Shown: positions 1 through 5,491 of the stretch, one piece after another | How positions within the stretch are numbered: the first letter of the stretch is position 1 | How the letters are laid out: each line of letters opens with the position of its first letter | Assembly (NCBI GenBank): GCA_031279615.1 | Contig: JAITIE010000156.1 | Coordinates: 1 to 6,765 of the forward strand | DNA length: 6,765 nucleotides | Direction: 5' to 3' | Origin: Candidatus Margulisiibacteriota bacterium | GTDB taxonomy: Bacteria > Margulisbacteria > Termititenacia > Termititenacales > Termititenacaceae | The notes under the pieces: model-generated | What the model was told of the DNA's origin: nothing | Databases searched by the model: none | What the model saw: only the letters and a program-made list of their open reading frames with translations | Translations under genes and position numbers: made by a program

Positions 1-1073
1 CTTTGCGGCCCGGGGACATTTTTATTCCGGTCAAGGGCGCGCGTTTTGACGGGCATGATTTTATCGCAGAAGCGCGGCGCAAAGGCGCCAGCCAGATACT
101 CGATGTTGATTTAGGCCAGTTCGCGGCGGCTCACCGGCTGAAACACAATATTCCGGTCATCGCGATTACGGGCAGTTCTGGCAAGACCACGACCAAAGAT
201 TTGCTGGCCGCGGCGCTGGGACAAAAATTTAATTTAATAAAATCCGCTGAAAATCAAAACAACGAGATTGGCGTGCCGCTGACACTGCTAAAGATTGAGA
301 AGCGGACAGAGTTGGCCGTTGTGGAAATGGCCATGCGCGGCGCGGGACAAATCGAATACCTGGCCAAAATCGCCCAGCCCACACACGCCGTGATAACCAA
401 TATCGGCTGGACACATGTGGAGCTGCTCGGCAGCCGCGATAACATCGCTCAGGCCAAAGCGGAAGTCATTCAGCCGGATATGACAATTTTTTTGAATGAA
501 AATGACGACTACTACGTTTACTTGAGCAAAATCGCTGACGCCAGAAACGCGCGGGTAATCGGCTATAAAAGCGCGAAAATTCTGGACAGCAACAAAGCCG
601 CTGTAACCGCAGTCGCCAGACATTTTGGTCTGACCGACGAACAGATCGCCGCTGGATTAGCGCAAAGTCAGTCCTCCCCGCACCGCCAAAAAATAATCCG
701 GCGCAACGGCCTGACGCTAATTGACGACACGTACAACGCCAATCCTGACTCCTTGAATTTTGCTCTGCAAGTTTTGCGGGAAACACCGGCCGCGCGGCGC
801 GTCGCTGTGCTGGGCGACATGCTGGAGCTGGGCAGCCGGGCGGAAAAACTGCATCAGCAAATCGATGTAACCGGTCTGGATATTGTCTACACTTACGGCC
901 AATTGTCCGCCAACATTCCGCAACAGGAGCATTTTACGGACAAAGCCGCGCTGGCGCAAAAATTAAAAGAAATTCTGCGTCCGGGCGATGTCGTTTTGTG
1001 CAAAGGCTCGCGCGGTTTGCAAATGGAAACCATAGTGCAGGATTTACTGGCTGCAGGAGATAATCCAAACTAA
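1..1073 (+). CDS. murF: MurF, UDP-N-acetylmuramoyl-tripeptide--D-alanyl-D-alanine ligase (5' end missing)
   Basis: This is the cytoplasmic ATP-dependent ligase that adds D-Ala-D-Ala to the UDP-MurNAc-tripeptide, the last soluble step of peptidoglycan precursor synthesis. The first full codon is at position 3. The visible protein starts in the MurF N-terminal signature (RPGDIFIPVKG, then FDGHDFI), so roughly 20-30 residues lie outside the window and the TTG at position 3 is not a start. Visible motifs in order are the ATP loop ITGSSGKTTTK, ENQNNEIGVPLTLL, VVEMAMRGAGQIEYL, TNIGWTHVE, AQAKAEV (the Lys that is carbamylated in Mur ligases), LIDDTYNANPDS, VLGDMLELG and, near the end, LCKGSRGLQME. 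The protein is short: aligned by eye to E. coli MurF it lacks about 35 residues of the central domain, including the G-R-H part of the usual GRHN motif. It ends 15 bp from the stop of secG, tail to tail, with no terminator hairpin visible between them. The identification is secure; the effect of the shortening is unknown. Confidence 0.96.
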   Translation, partial: LRPGDIFIPVKGARFDGHDFIAEARRKGASQILDVDLGQFAAAHRLKHNIPVIAITGSSGKTTTKDLLAAALGQKFNLIKSAENQNNEIGVPLTLLKIEKRTELAVVEMAMRGAGQIEYLAKIAQPTHAVITNIGWTHVELLGSRDNIAQAKAEVIQPDMTIFLNENDDYYVYLSKIADARNARVIGYKSAKILDSNKAAVTAVARHFGLTDEQIAAGLAQSQSSPHRQKIIRRNGLTLIDDTYNANPDSLNFALQVLRETPAARRVAVLGDMLELGSRAEKLHQQIDVTGLDIVYTYGQLSANIPQQEHFTDKAALAQKLKEILRPGDVVLCKGSRGLQMETIVQDLLAAGDNPN

Positions 1074-1088
1074 AAATATTGGGGTTAC

Positions 1089-1307
1089 TTAAGAATTCCA
1101 GGAAATCAACAGCGAAAAAACGATAAAGGAAACCGCGGTGACCAGCGTGAATTGGTCGAGGCCTTTTTCCATTTCTTTTTGCGCGTTGCCGTAAACATTG
1201 GCCTGACCGCCGATACCGGCTATGCCGTCGGCTTTGGCGGAGTGCAGCATCACGGCGATAATCAACAACACCGCGGAAAGCTGTTGCAGAATCAAATAAA
1301 ATATCAT
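1089..1307 (-). CDS. secG: SecG, preprotein translocase subunit
   Basis: This is the small membrane subunit of the SecYEG channel, which assists protein export. It has 72 residues and the SecG pattern: a hydrophobic segment at about residues 3-22 (ILQQLSAVLLIIAVMLH), a Gly-rich polar loop (GIAGIGGQANVYG) and a second hydrophobic segment at about residues 54-70. The same frame stays open upstream inside gpmI, but the ATG at 1307 is chosen because the protein then begins at the first SecG helix and because AAGGAG lies 9 nt upstream. The start overlaps the gpmI stop as ATGA, so translation is probably coupled and the two genes share a transcript. Confidence is high from length, topology and loop composition, although SecG sequences are weakly conserved. 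Confidence 0.9.
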   Translation of the reverse strand: MIFYLILQQLSAVLLIIAVMLHSAKADGIAGIGGQANVYGNAQKEMEKGLDQFTLVTAVSFIVFSLLISWNS

Positions 1308-2815
1308 GCCAGTAAACTCCTTCCGGTAAATTCTTGAGGCCTGGGTATGCCTAGTATTTCTAACATAGTCGGCGCGATATCGGCAAGCACGCCGCCGTCC
1401 CGCAGCGCCAGATCTTTTTTGTCCGTCACATAAATCAGCGGCACGGGGTTCAGCGAATGCGCAGTCCAGACCTTGCCGTCCTGCAGCATTTGGTCGGAAT
1501 TGCCGTGATCGGCGGTGATCAACAATTCCCCGCCTTGCTCCCGCATCGCGGCGACCAAGCGTCCCGCGCATTTGTCCACGGCCTCCACCGCTTTTTGCGC
1601 GGCGGCAAAAACGCCTGTATGCCCGACCATATCGGAATTGGCAAAATTTAAAATGACCACCTCATACTTGCCGGATTTAATGGCCGCTTCCGCTTTGTCG
1701 GTCACTTCATACGCGGACATTTCCGGCTGTAAATCATACGTCGCCACTTTGGGCGAAGCGACAAGTATCCGGTCTTCACCGGGATACGGCTCTTCCCGTC
1801 CGCCGTTAAAGAAAAAAGTCACATGCGCGTATTTTTCCGTCTCGGCAGTGTGCAGCTGCCTCAAGCCCTGCTTGCTCAAAACTTCAGCCAGACAATTGGT
1901 GATTTCTGCTTTAGCAAAAGCGACCGGCGCCGGAATGGTCTCGTCATACTGCGTCAAACAGACAAAATGCGTCCGCGGCCACACCTGACGGGCAAAACCC
2001 TGAAAATCCTGATCGACAAAAGCGCGGGTGAGTTCGCGCGCGCGGTCGGGACGGAAATTAAAAAACACCGCCGCATCGCCGTCCTGGACAGGCTCGGCGC
2101 CCGAAACAACCGTCGGCTTGACGAACTCGTCGTTTTCGTCGCGCGCGTAAGCGGCGTCCAGGGCGGACTGAGCGTCCGGCGCCGCAAAGCCCTTCAATTC
2201 GGTCAACAGTTCATAAGCCTGCCGCACTCTCTCCCAGCGTTTGTCCCTGTCCATCGCGTAATAACGTCCGGTAATTGTCGCTATCTGGCCAACGCCAATC
2301 TCTTTAGATTTTTTAGCAAATTGCTGAAAAAATTCTTTGGCTGAACGCGGCGGCACATCGCGGCCGTCCAGAAAAGCATGCACAAAAACTTTATTTAAAC
2401 CACCGCGTTTCGCCAGCTCCAGCAGGCCGTACAAATGTTCCAGATGCGAATGCACGCCGCCGTCGGAAAACAAGCCCATCAAATGCAACGCGGAATTATT
2501 TTTCCGGCAATTTTCCACCGCCGCCAGCAATTCTTTGTTTTGAAAAAAATCACCGTCGCGGATCGACTTAGAAATTCTGGTCAGCTCCTGATAGACAACG
2601 CGCCCCGCGCCGAGATTCAAATGCCCCACTTCGGAATTGCCCATTTGTCCGTCCGGCAGACCGACCGCCTCGCCGTCCGTGCGCAGTGTCGTGTGCGGAT
2701 AGTCCCGCCAGTATTTATCCATATTCGGCGTGTCAGCCGCCTCGATCGCGCTTTCGGTTTTGTTGTGGTTGATGCCCCAGCCGTCCAGAATCATCAGCAT
2801 TAGTTTGGCGCTCAT
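1304..2815 (-). CDS. gpmI: GpmI, cofactor-independent (2,3-BPG-independent) phosphoglycerate mutase
   Basis: This enzyme interconverts 3- and 2-phosphoglycerate in lower glycolysis and gluconeogenesis, using a phosphoserine intermediate and two Mn-type metal ions (alkaline phosphatase superfamily). At 503 residues it is full length for the family. Motifs seen: ILDGWG with metal ligand D11; MGNSEVGHLNLGAGR with nucleophile S61; VHSHLEHL around H122; LDGRDVPP at 150-156; GRYYAMDRDKRWERV at 183-197; FNFRPDRAREL at 253-262; EKYAHVTFFFNGG around K328; NSDMVGHTG with D395 and H399; TADHGN with D436 and H437; and H453 in AHSLNP. All expected catalytic and metal residues are present. The ATG at 2815 gives the normal N-terminus, but no clear Shine-Dalgarno sequence precedes it. 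It is divergent from the phosphohexomutase gene across 101 bp and is followed by secG with a 4-bp overlap. I see no convincing promoter of its own. Confidence 0.98.
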   Translation of the reverse strand: MSAKLMLMILDGWGINHNKTESAIEAADTPNMDKYWRDYPHTTLRTDGEAVGLPDGQMGNSEVGHLNLGAGRVVYQELTRISKSIRDGDFFQNKELLAAVENCRKNNSALHLMGLFSDGGVHSHLEHLYGLLELAKRGGLNKVFVHAFLDGRDVPPRSAKEFFQQFAKKSKEIGVGQIATITGRYYAMDRDKRWERVRQAYELLTELKGFAAPDAQSALDAAYARDENDEFVKPTVVSGAEPVQDGDAAVFFNFRPDRARELTRAFVDQDFQGFARQVWPRTHFVCLTQYDETIPAPVAFAKAEITNCLAEVLSKQGLRQLHTAETEKYAHVTFFFNGGREEPYPGEDRILVASPKVATYDLQPEMSAYEVTDKAEAAIKSGKYEVVILNFANSDMVGHTGVFAAAQKAVEAVDKCAGRLVAAMREQGGELLITADHGNSDQMLQDGKVWTAHSLNPVPLIYVTDKKDLALRDGGVLADIAPTMLEILGIPRPQEFTGRSLLA

Positions 2816-2840
2816 AGTTTGAAAATTCTAGCAGGAAATA

Positions 2841-2869
2841 TTGATTTTTAAAATCGCTTACCCTATAAT
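2841..2869 (+). promoter_or_regulatory. Sigma-70-type promoter of the phosphohexomutase gene
   Basis: A -35 box TTGATT (2841-2846) and a perfect -10 box TATAAT (2864-2869) are separated by 17 bp. The expected transcription start is near 2876, about 40 nt before the ATG. The spacer begins inside a small palindrome (GATTTT T AAAATC, 2843-2855). Confidence 0.85.
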
Positions 2870-2887
2870 CCCTGAAACTTTTCAGGG
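2870..2887. repeat. Inverted repeat directly downstream of the -10 box
   Basis: CCCTGAA (2870-2876) and TTCAGGG (2881-2887) form a perfect 7-bp inverted repeat around ACTT, and adjoin the TATAAT box. The predicted start point falls within it, so it could be an operator covering +1. If transcription starts earlier it could be a 5' stem. On the other strand it lies in the gpmI leader or promoter zone. Its function is inferred only from position. Confidence 0.55.
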
Positions 2888-2903
2888 CGGGGAAAATAAA
2901 ATT

Positions 2904-2910
2904 GAAGGGA
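2904..2910 (+). promoter_or_regulatory. Ribosome binding site fixing the phosphohexomutase start
   Basis: GAAGGGA lies 6 nt upstream of the ATG at 2917. This favours that ATG over the in-frame TTG at 2902, which overlaps the site and has no good site of its own. Confidence 0.7.
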
Positions 2911-2916
2911 AGCGTT

Positions 2917-4635
2917 ATGCTGAACAAAGTGATTACTATCCCGACTGAAGAGACAGAAACACTATCCTGGGCCAATGCGTTAAAACTCGGTGAATTGCAA
3001 AACCGCGCCGCCGCTCCGGCAGAAATAGAATTTTACAAAACAGCCATCGCCAAAATCCGTGAACAAATGGGCAAGCAGGCGCGCATCAGCCGCGAGCCGA
3101 CCGTGGTAGAATTCGGCACCTCCGGCTGGCGCGGGCGCATCGGTGAGGATTTCACCGTACACAATGTGCGCAAAGTTACCCGCGCGATTATTGACACCAT
3201 GCAAACCGCCGTGTTTCTGGCAGCCAATGATTATTACTCTTTTGCCGATGTGCAGGAGCGCGGCATTGTGGTTTTCCGCGACAATCGTTACATGGGCGAG
3301 GAATTTATTGCCGCGGCTCTGGCAGAATTACACGCCGCCGGCATCAGAACTTATGACGCTGGAGAATGTCCGACCGGCGTCGGCTCGGCTGTCGTTACGG
3401 AGCTGAACGCGGCCGGCTCGATAAACTTCACGCCGTCGCACAATCCGATGGACTACGCTGGTTTGAAATTCAATCCGGCGGATGGCGGTCCGGCCGGGCC
3501 GGAAATCACCAGCCTTATCCAAGACCGCGCCAATGAATATATGCAGGCCGCCGATTTTCAACCGGCTGAAAAAATTGACGTGACGCTGAACGAAGAAATT
3601 TTTCCAGTCTATATTTATCTCGATTTACTGCAAAAAAGCCGGATCGTTAATCTGGCTGAAATAAAAGAATTACTCCTGGCCAAAAAAGACCAGCTCACGC
3701 TTATCATCGACAATATGCACGGCGCGTCGCGCGGCGTGTTCGAGACGATTCTCGGCGAGGATATTCTCAGCCAGCTTGATATTCGCTTCAAAAATACAGA
3801 AACGGATTATTCTTTTCACGGCGTGAAACCTGAGCCGTCCGCCGCCAATCAAAAACTCTTGATTGCGGAGCTGCAAAAATCCGACAGGCCGCTGACGCTG
3901 GCCGTGGCTCTCGACCCGGACGCCGACCGCATCAGGTTTGCCGACCGAGATTTGGACATGGATATGAATATGTTCGCCGCCATAGCTCTAGATTATGCGA
4001 TCCAGCAAGGCTTGCTTCAAGGCGTCGTTACTTCCGTGGCCAGCTCCGGTTTTGCGGCCGCTATTGCCCGTCAGGAAAATTTGCCCGTCGGGTCAACCGC
4101 TGTCGGCTTTAAAAATTTCCGGCCAGCTTTGGCGCAGCAGTCGGCAGCTGTGGCTTTTGAGGAAAGCGACGGTATTAGTTTTATCGGGCACACTCTGGAA
4201 AAAGACGGCATTATTGGTTTTCTCGTCGCCCTGTCCGCCCTGCTGAAAAGCGGTAAAAATCTTTCCGAGTTGTATCATGGGCTCCAGGAAAAATACGGCT
4301 ATTACTATCCTGGCAAAAGCGGCCGGACTATCGAGAACATTTCCATTACCGAGTGGCAGAAATTCCGCAAGGCCGTTATCGAAAATATCCAGGCTAGTTA
4401 CAGCATCGGTGATACGATCACTATCAATGGTGCGGCAAAAAAAATCAGCCGGATTTTGCTCGACGACGGCATAAAATTTATCTTTGAGGATGACAGCTGG
4501 ATACTGCTGCGTTCCTCCGGCACGGAGACTAAATTTCGTTATTATTACGAGACCACCGGACAGGGCAATGATAAAATCCTGCCCGCTTATGAGCAAGCCG
4601 CGGAAGAAATTTTAGAGCGCGCCCTAAGAGAGTAA
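2917..4635 (+). CDS. Phosphoglucomutase/phosphomannomutase family enzyme (alpha-D-phosphohexomutase)
   Basis: This is a cytosolic enzyme moving a phosphate between C1 and C6 of hexoses, feeding glycogen, nucleotide-sugar and envelope polysaccharide synthesis. It has 572 residues from the ATG at 2917. The four family domains are marked by FGTSGWRG (66-73); the phosphoserine loop TPSHNP (172-177, catalytic S174); the metal loop DPDADR (333-338; D333, D335, D337); the sugar loop FEESD (414-418) followed by KDGI (429-432); and the phosphate-binding loop RSSGTETKFR (532-541). The sugar loop has Asp where EESG is usual, and an N-terminal helical arm of about 60 residues precedes the first motif. 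Glucose versus mannose preference cannot be read from this. The last five codons (4618-4632) and the T of the stop lie in an exact 18-bp match to the antisense 3' end of the neighbouring tRNA-Arg, and the last two bases of TAA come from a structured repeat. Without that repeat the frame would continue for 13 codons to a TAA at 4745. Confidence 0.95.
   Translation: MLNKVITIPTEETETLSWANALKLGELQNRAAAPAEIEFYKTAIAKIREQMGKQARISREPTVVEFGTSGWRGRIGEDFTVHNVRKVTRAIIDTMQTAVFLAANDYYSFADVQERGIVVFRDNRYMGEEFIAAALAELHAAGIRTYDAGECPTGVGSAVVTELNAAGSINFTPSHNPMDYAGLKFNPADGGPAGPEITSLIQDRANEYMQAADFQPAEKIDVTLNEEIFPVYIYLDLLQKSRIVNLAEIKELLLAKKDQLTLIIDNMHGASRGVFETILGEDILSQLDIRFKNTETDYSFHGVKPEPSAANQKLLIAELQKSDRPLTLAVALDPDADRIRFADRDLDMDMNMFAAIALDYAIQQGLLQGVVTSVASSGFAAAIARQENLPVGSTAVGFKNFRPALAQQSAAVAFEESDGISFIGHTLEKDGIIGFLVALSALLKSGKNLSELYHGLQEKYGYYYPGKSGRTIENISITEWQKFRKAVIENIQASYSIGDTITINGAAKKISRILLDDGIKFIFEDDSWILLRSSGTETKFRYYYETTGQGNDKILPAYEQAAEEILERALRE
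4616..4633 (-). pseudogene. tRNA-Arg fragment A (acceptor 3' strand, T-stem 3' strand)
   Basis: These 18 bp are identical to 4769-4786, the 3' end of the intact tRNA-Arg plus two flanking bases. They overlap the end of the phosphohexomutase gene in antisense. The tRNA sequence resumes at 4707 after a 73-bp element, with no tRNA base missing. Confidence 0.85.
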
Positions 4636-4706
4636 CGTCGCCGTCTTTGACGGCTTGTTTCCCTCACTTCACGTCGTTCGCTTACGCTCCCTTGTGAAGT
4701 TCGGGG
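4634..4706 (+). repeat. Two-hairpin structured repeat, copy E1 (73 bp)
   Basis: This element splits a tRNA-Arg copy within its T-loop. Read on the + strand it holds hairpin 1 (GCCGTC TTT GACGGC, 4640-4654), a T-rich link (TTGTTTCCCTC), then hairpin 2 with 7-bp arms ACTTCAC (4666-4672) and GTGAAGT (4694-4700), ending in TCGGGG. Copies E2 and E3 on the opposite strand share the order, the links and the stems, with compensating base differences. No protein is encoded. It resembles a REP- or MITE-type element, but the family is not one I recognise. Confidence 0.8.
4640..4660 (+). terminator. Likely intrinsic terminator of the phosphohexomutase gene, within E1
   Basis: A perfect 6-bp GC-rich stem with a 3-nt loop (4640-4654) is followed by TTGTTT, five bases after the stop codon. 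The T run is interrupted by a G, so strength is uncertain. Confidence 0.6.
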
Positions 4707-4726
4707 CGAACTCCAAACCTTCTGAT
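4707..4726 (-). pseudogene. tRNA-Arg fragment B (T-loop to anticodon stem)
   Basis: These 20 bp match 4787-4806 of the intact tRNA at 19 positions, the difference being A4715 versus T4795. They continue fragment A exactly on the other side of E1. Similarity fades in the anticodon loop after 4726, with only a loose match (GCAGTC versus GTAGTC). The rest to 4768 shows no recognisable tRNA. Confidence 0.85.
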
Positions 4727-4770
4727 TTCGCAGTCCGTCGAGATTAACGAAAACACGGTGAAATTAATAG

Positions 4771-4843
4771 CGCGCCCTAAGAGAGTCGAACTCCTAACCT
4801 TCTGATCCGTAGTCAGATGCTCTATCCATTGAGCTAAGGGCGC
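4771..4843 (-). tRNA. tRNA-Arg (anticodon ACG)
   Basis: A complete 73-nt cloverleaf is visible. The acceptor stem is GCGCCCT/AGGGCGC with discriminator G. The D stem is GCTC/GAGC with loop AATGGATA. The anticodon stem is TCTGA/TCAGA with loop CTACGGA, giving anticodon ACG at 34-36. The variable loop is 5 nt, and the T stem is AGGAG/CTCTT (one G-U pair) with loop TTCGACT. The anticodon reads CGN arginine codons; A34 is normally converted to inosine by TadA in bacteria. CCA is not encoded, so it must be added afterwards. The gene has its own promoter at 4860-4888 and is flanked by broken copies of itself. Confidence 0.97.
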
Positions 4844-4859
4844 ATAAAAAGAGGCACAC

Positions 4860-4888
4860 AGTATACCGTATGTTTTAATTCACAACAA
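4860..4888 (-). promoter_or_regulatory. Promoter of the intact tRNA-Arg gene
   Basis: On the - strand, TTGTTG (4888-4883) and TATACT (4865-4860) are spaced by 17 bp, and the -10 box ends 16 nt before the tRNA 5' end. This predicts a short leader of about 10 nt, removed by RNase P. Confidence 0.8.
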
Positions 4889-4901
4889 TTATTTCCCTCT
4901 T

Positions 4902-4916
4902 TGCTCTATCCATTGA
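4902..4916 (-). pseudogene. tRNA-Arg fragment C (D-arm)
   Basis: These 15 bp are identical to 4818-4832 of the intact tRNA (D-loop and 3' strand of the D stem). The sequence breaks off at the anticodon stem on one side and at element E2 on the other, and resumes at 4987. Confidence 0.8.
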
Positions 4917-4986
4917 CTCGAACTTAACAAGCGGCGAGGCCGCGAAGTTAAGTAAGAGTAACAAGGCTGCTTCGCAGCCGAAGTTT
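4917..4986 (-). repeat. Two-hairpin structured repeat, copy E2 (70 bp)
   Basis: This element splits another tRNA-Arg segment within the 5' strand of its D stem, leaving every tRNA base in place. On the - strand hairpin 1 is GGCTGC GAA GCAGCC (4979-4965), followed by TTGTTACTCTT. Hairpin 2 has 7-bp arms ACTTAAC and GTTAAGT (4953-4947 and 4928-4922), with a nested stem GCGGC/GCCGC inside it (4931-4943). Its order and link sequence match E1, which lies in the opposite orientation. It sits 97 bp downstream of the RRM gene stop, in sense with that gene. Confidence 0.8.
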
Positions 4987-4997
4987 GCTAAGGGCGC
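4987..4997 (-). pseudogene. tRNA-Arg fragment D (acceptor 5' strand and start of D stem)
   Basis: These 11 bp are identical to 4833-4843, the 5' end of the intact tRNA. Together with fragment C they rebuild 26 contiguous tRNA bases once E2 is removed. The fragment is short, so the case rests on the exact join with C. Confidence 0.75.
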
Positions 4998-5012
4998 TTG
5001 AAACGGGTTACA

Positions 5013-5041
5013 ATTAAAAACTATTCGGGGATTTTACGCAA
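5013..5041 (-). promoter_or_regulatory. Possible vestigial tRNA promoter upstream of fragment D
   Basis: On the - strand, TTGCGT (5041-5036) and TTTAAT (5018-5013) are 17 bp apart, and the -10 box ends 15 nt before the tRNA-like 5' end at 4997. The intact gene has 16 nt. The matching geometry suggests that fragment D once began a real tRNA gene. The boxes are imperfect. Confidence 0.4.
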
Positions 5042-5076
5042 CCGGCGGCATTTGAATCGCTGCCGCCGGCTTTTTT
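5042..5076. terminator. Strong GC hairpin after the RRM gene; T run on the + strand
   Basis: CCGGCGGCA (5042-5050) and TGCCGCCGG (5061-5069) form a perfect 9-bp stem with a 10-nt loop. Reading + it is followed by CTTTTTT, a classic intrinsic terminator. Reading -, in sense with the RRM gene whose stop is 13 bp away, it is followed only by TTGCGT. It should stop + strand readthrough from the phosphohexomutase side, and may form a weaker 3' end for the RRM mRNA. Confidence 0.8.
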
Positions 5077-5082
5077 AGTAAA

Positions 5083-5382
5083 TTACCAGCCTTTGTTGCC
5101 GCCGTCGAAACCGCCGCGGGAAGCGCGAGGCTCCTGCGGACGGGCTTCGCTGACCTTGATGGTGCGGCCGTCAAATTCTTTGCCGTTGAAAAGCTCGATC
5201 GCTTTGGCGGCTTCTTCGGGAGTGGACATTTCCACAAAACCAAAACCTTTGGATCTATTAGTCGCTCTGTCGATGATAACTTTCGCCGAAGCAACCGTTC
5301 CAGCCGCGCTAAAACCTGCCTTTAGCGAATCGTCGGTGGTGGCATACGCCAAACCGCCTATATATAATTTTTTTTCTGCCAT
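5083..5382 (-). CDS. Single-RRM RNA-binding protein
   Basis: This is a 99-residue protein made of one RNA recognition motif and a short Gly/Arg tail, like the small RRM proteins of cyanobacteria and some other bacteria. RNP2 is LYIGGL (6-11) and RNP1 is KGFGFVEM (45-52), carrying the aromatic residues that stack on RNA bases. The end of the domain is GRTIKVSEARP (72-82), and the tail is RASRGGFDGGNKGW. The start ATG at 5382 is preceded by AAAAGGAG with 6 nt spacing. A strong promoter at 5492-5519 gives a leader of about 100 nt with several possible pairings, suggesting control after transcription. Cyanobacterial relatives are often cold-induced and bind mRNA; that role is inferred here, not shown. 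Confidence 0.95.
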   Translation of the reverse strand: MAEKKLYIGGLAYATTDDSLKAGFSAAGTVASAKVIIDRATNRSKGFGFVEMSTPEEAAKAIELFNGKEFDGRTIKVSEARPQEPRASRGGFDGGNKGW

Positions 5383-5485
5383 TTCTTTCTCCTTTTAACT
5401 TAAAAATTTCCCACGAGTTATCGGCGCCCAACTCTGCACTTACAGATTCAAATGTAAGGGAATAAAAGCAAGTAACTCATGCGCA
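5383..5485 (-). promoter_or_regulatory. Structured 5' leader of the RRM gene (candidate cis-regulator)
   Basis: The predicted ~100-nt leader contains, in RNA order, GAGTTA (5478-5473), a 6-bp hairpin CTTACA/TGTAAG (5458-5453 and 5444-5439), GAGTT (5434-5430) and TAACTC (5420-5415), and then the ribosome binding site (5396-5389). The last element can pair with either the distal GAGTTA (6 bp) or the proximal GAGTT (5 bp), but not both. That arrangement suits a switch or an autoregulatory site. The pairings are seen in the sequence; the regulation is inferred. Confidence 0.5.
5448..5480 (-). CDS. Possible 10-residue leader peptide in the RRM leader
   Basis: A small frame, ATG to TGA, encodes MSYLLLFPYI and begins about 5 nt after the predicted transcription start. 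Its ATG shares a base with the GAGTTA arm, and the frame runs through the first arm of the leader hairpin. There is no good ribosome binding site, so translation is doubtful. It could also be chance. Confidence 0.2.
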   Translation of the reverse strand: MSYLLLFPYI

Positions 5486-5491
5486 CTCAAT

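Noticed and set aside
1308..1571. In-frame upstream extension of secG to a 160-residue protein
   Set aside because: The extension overlaps gpmI in another frame and is Arg-rich without SecG character; the ATG at 1307 has a good ribosome binding site and the normal start.
2902..2916. TTG start for the phosphohexomutase
   Set aside because: The TTG lies at the GAAGGGA site that serves the ATG at 2917 and has no ribosome binding site of its own.
4093..4596. 167-codon open frame antisense to the phosphohexomutase
   Set aside because: It lies wholly inside a well-supported gene and shows no family motif; it is a codon-bias shadow.
4616..4786. attL/attR pair of an integrated element at the tRNA 3' end
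   Set aside because: The 18-bp direct repeat looks like an att site, but the adjoining fragment B shows that more of the tRNA was copied, and there is no integrase or cargo in the 135 bp between.
4616..4997. Permuted or split functional tRNA gene
   Set aside because: The fragments are in normal, not permuted, order. The anticodon region is missing from both, and an intact gene with a promoter lies between them.
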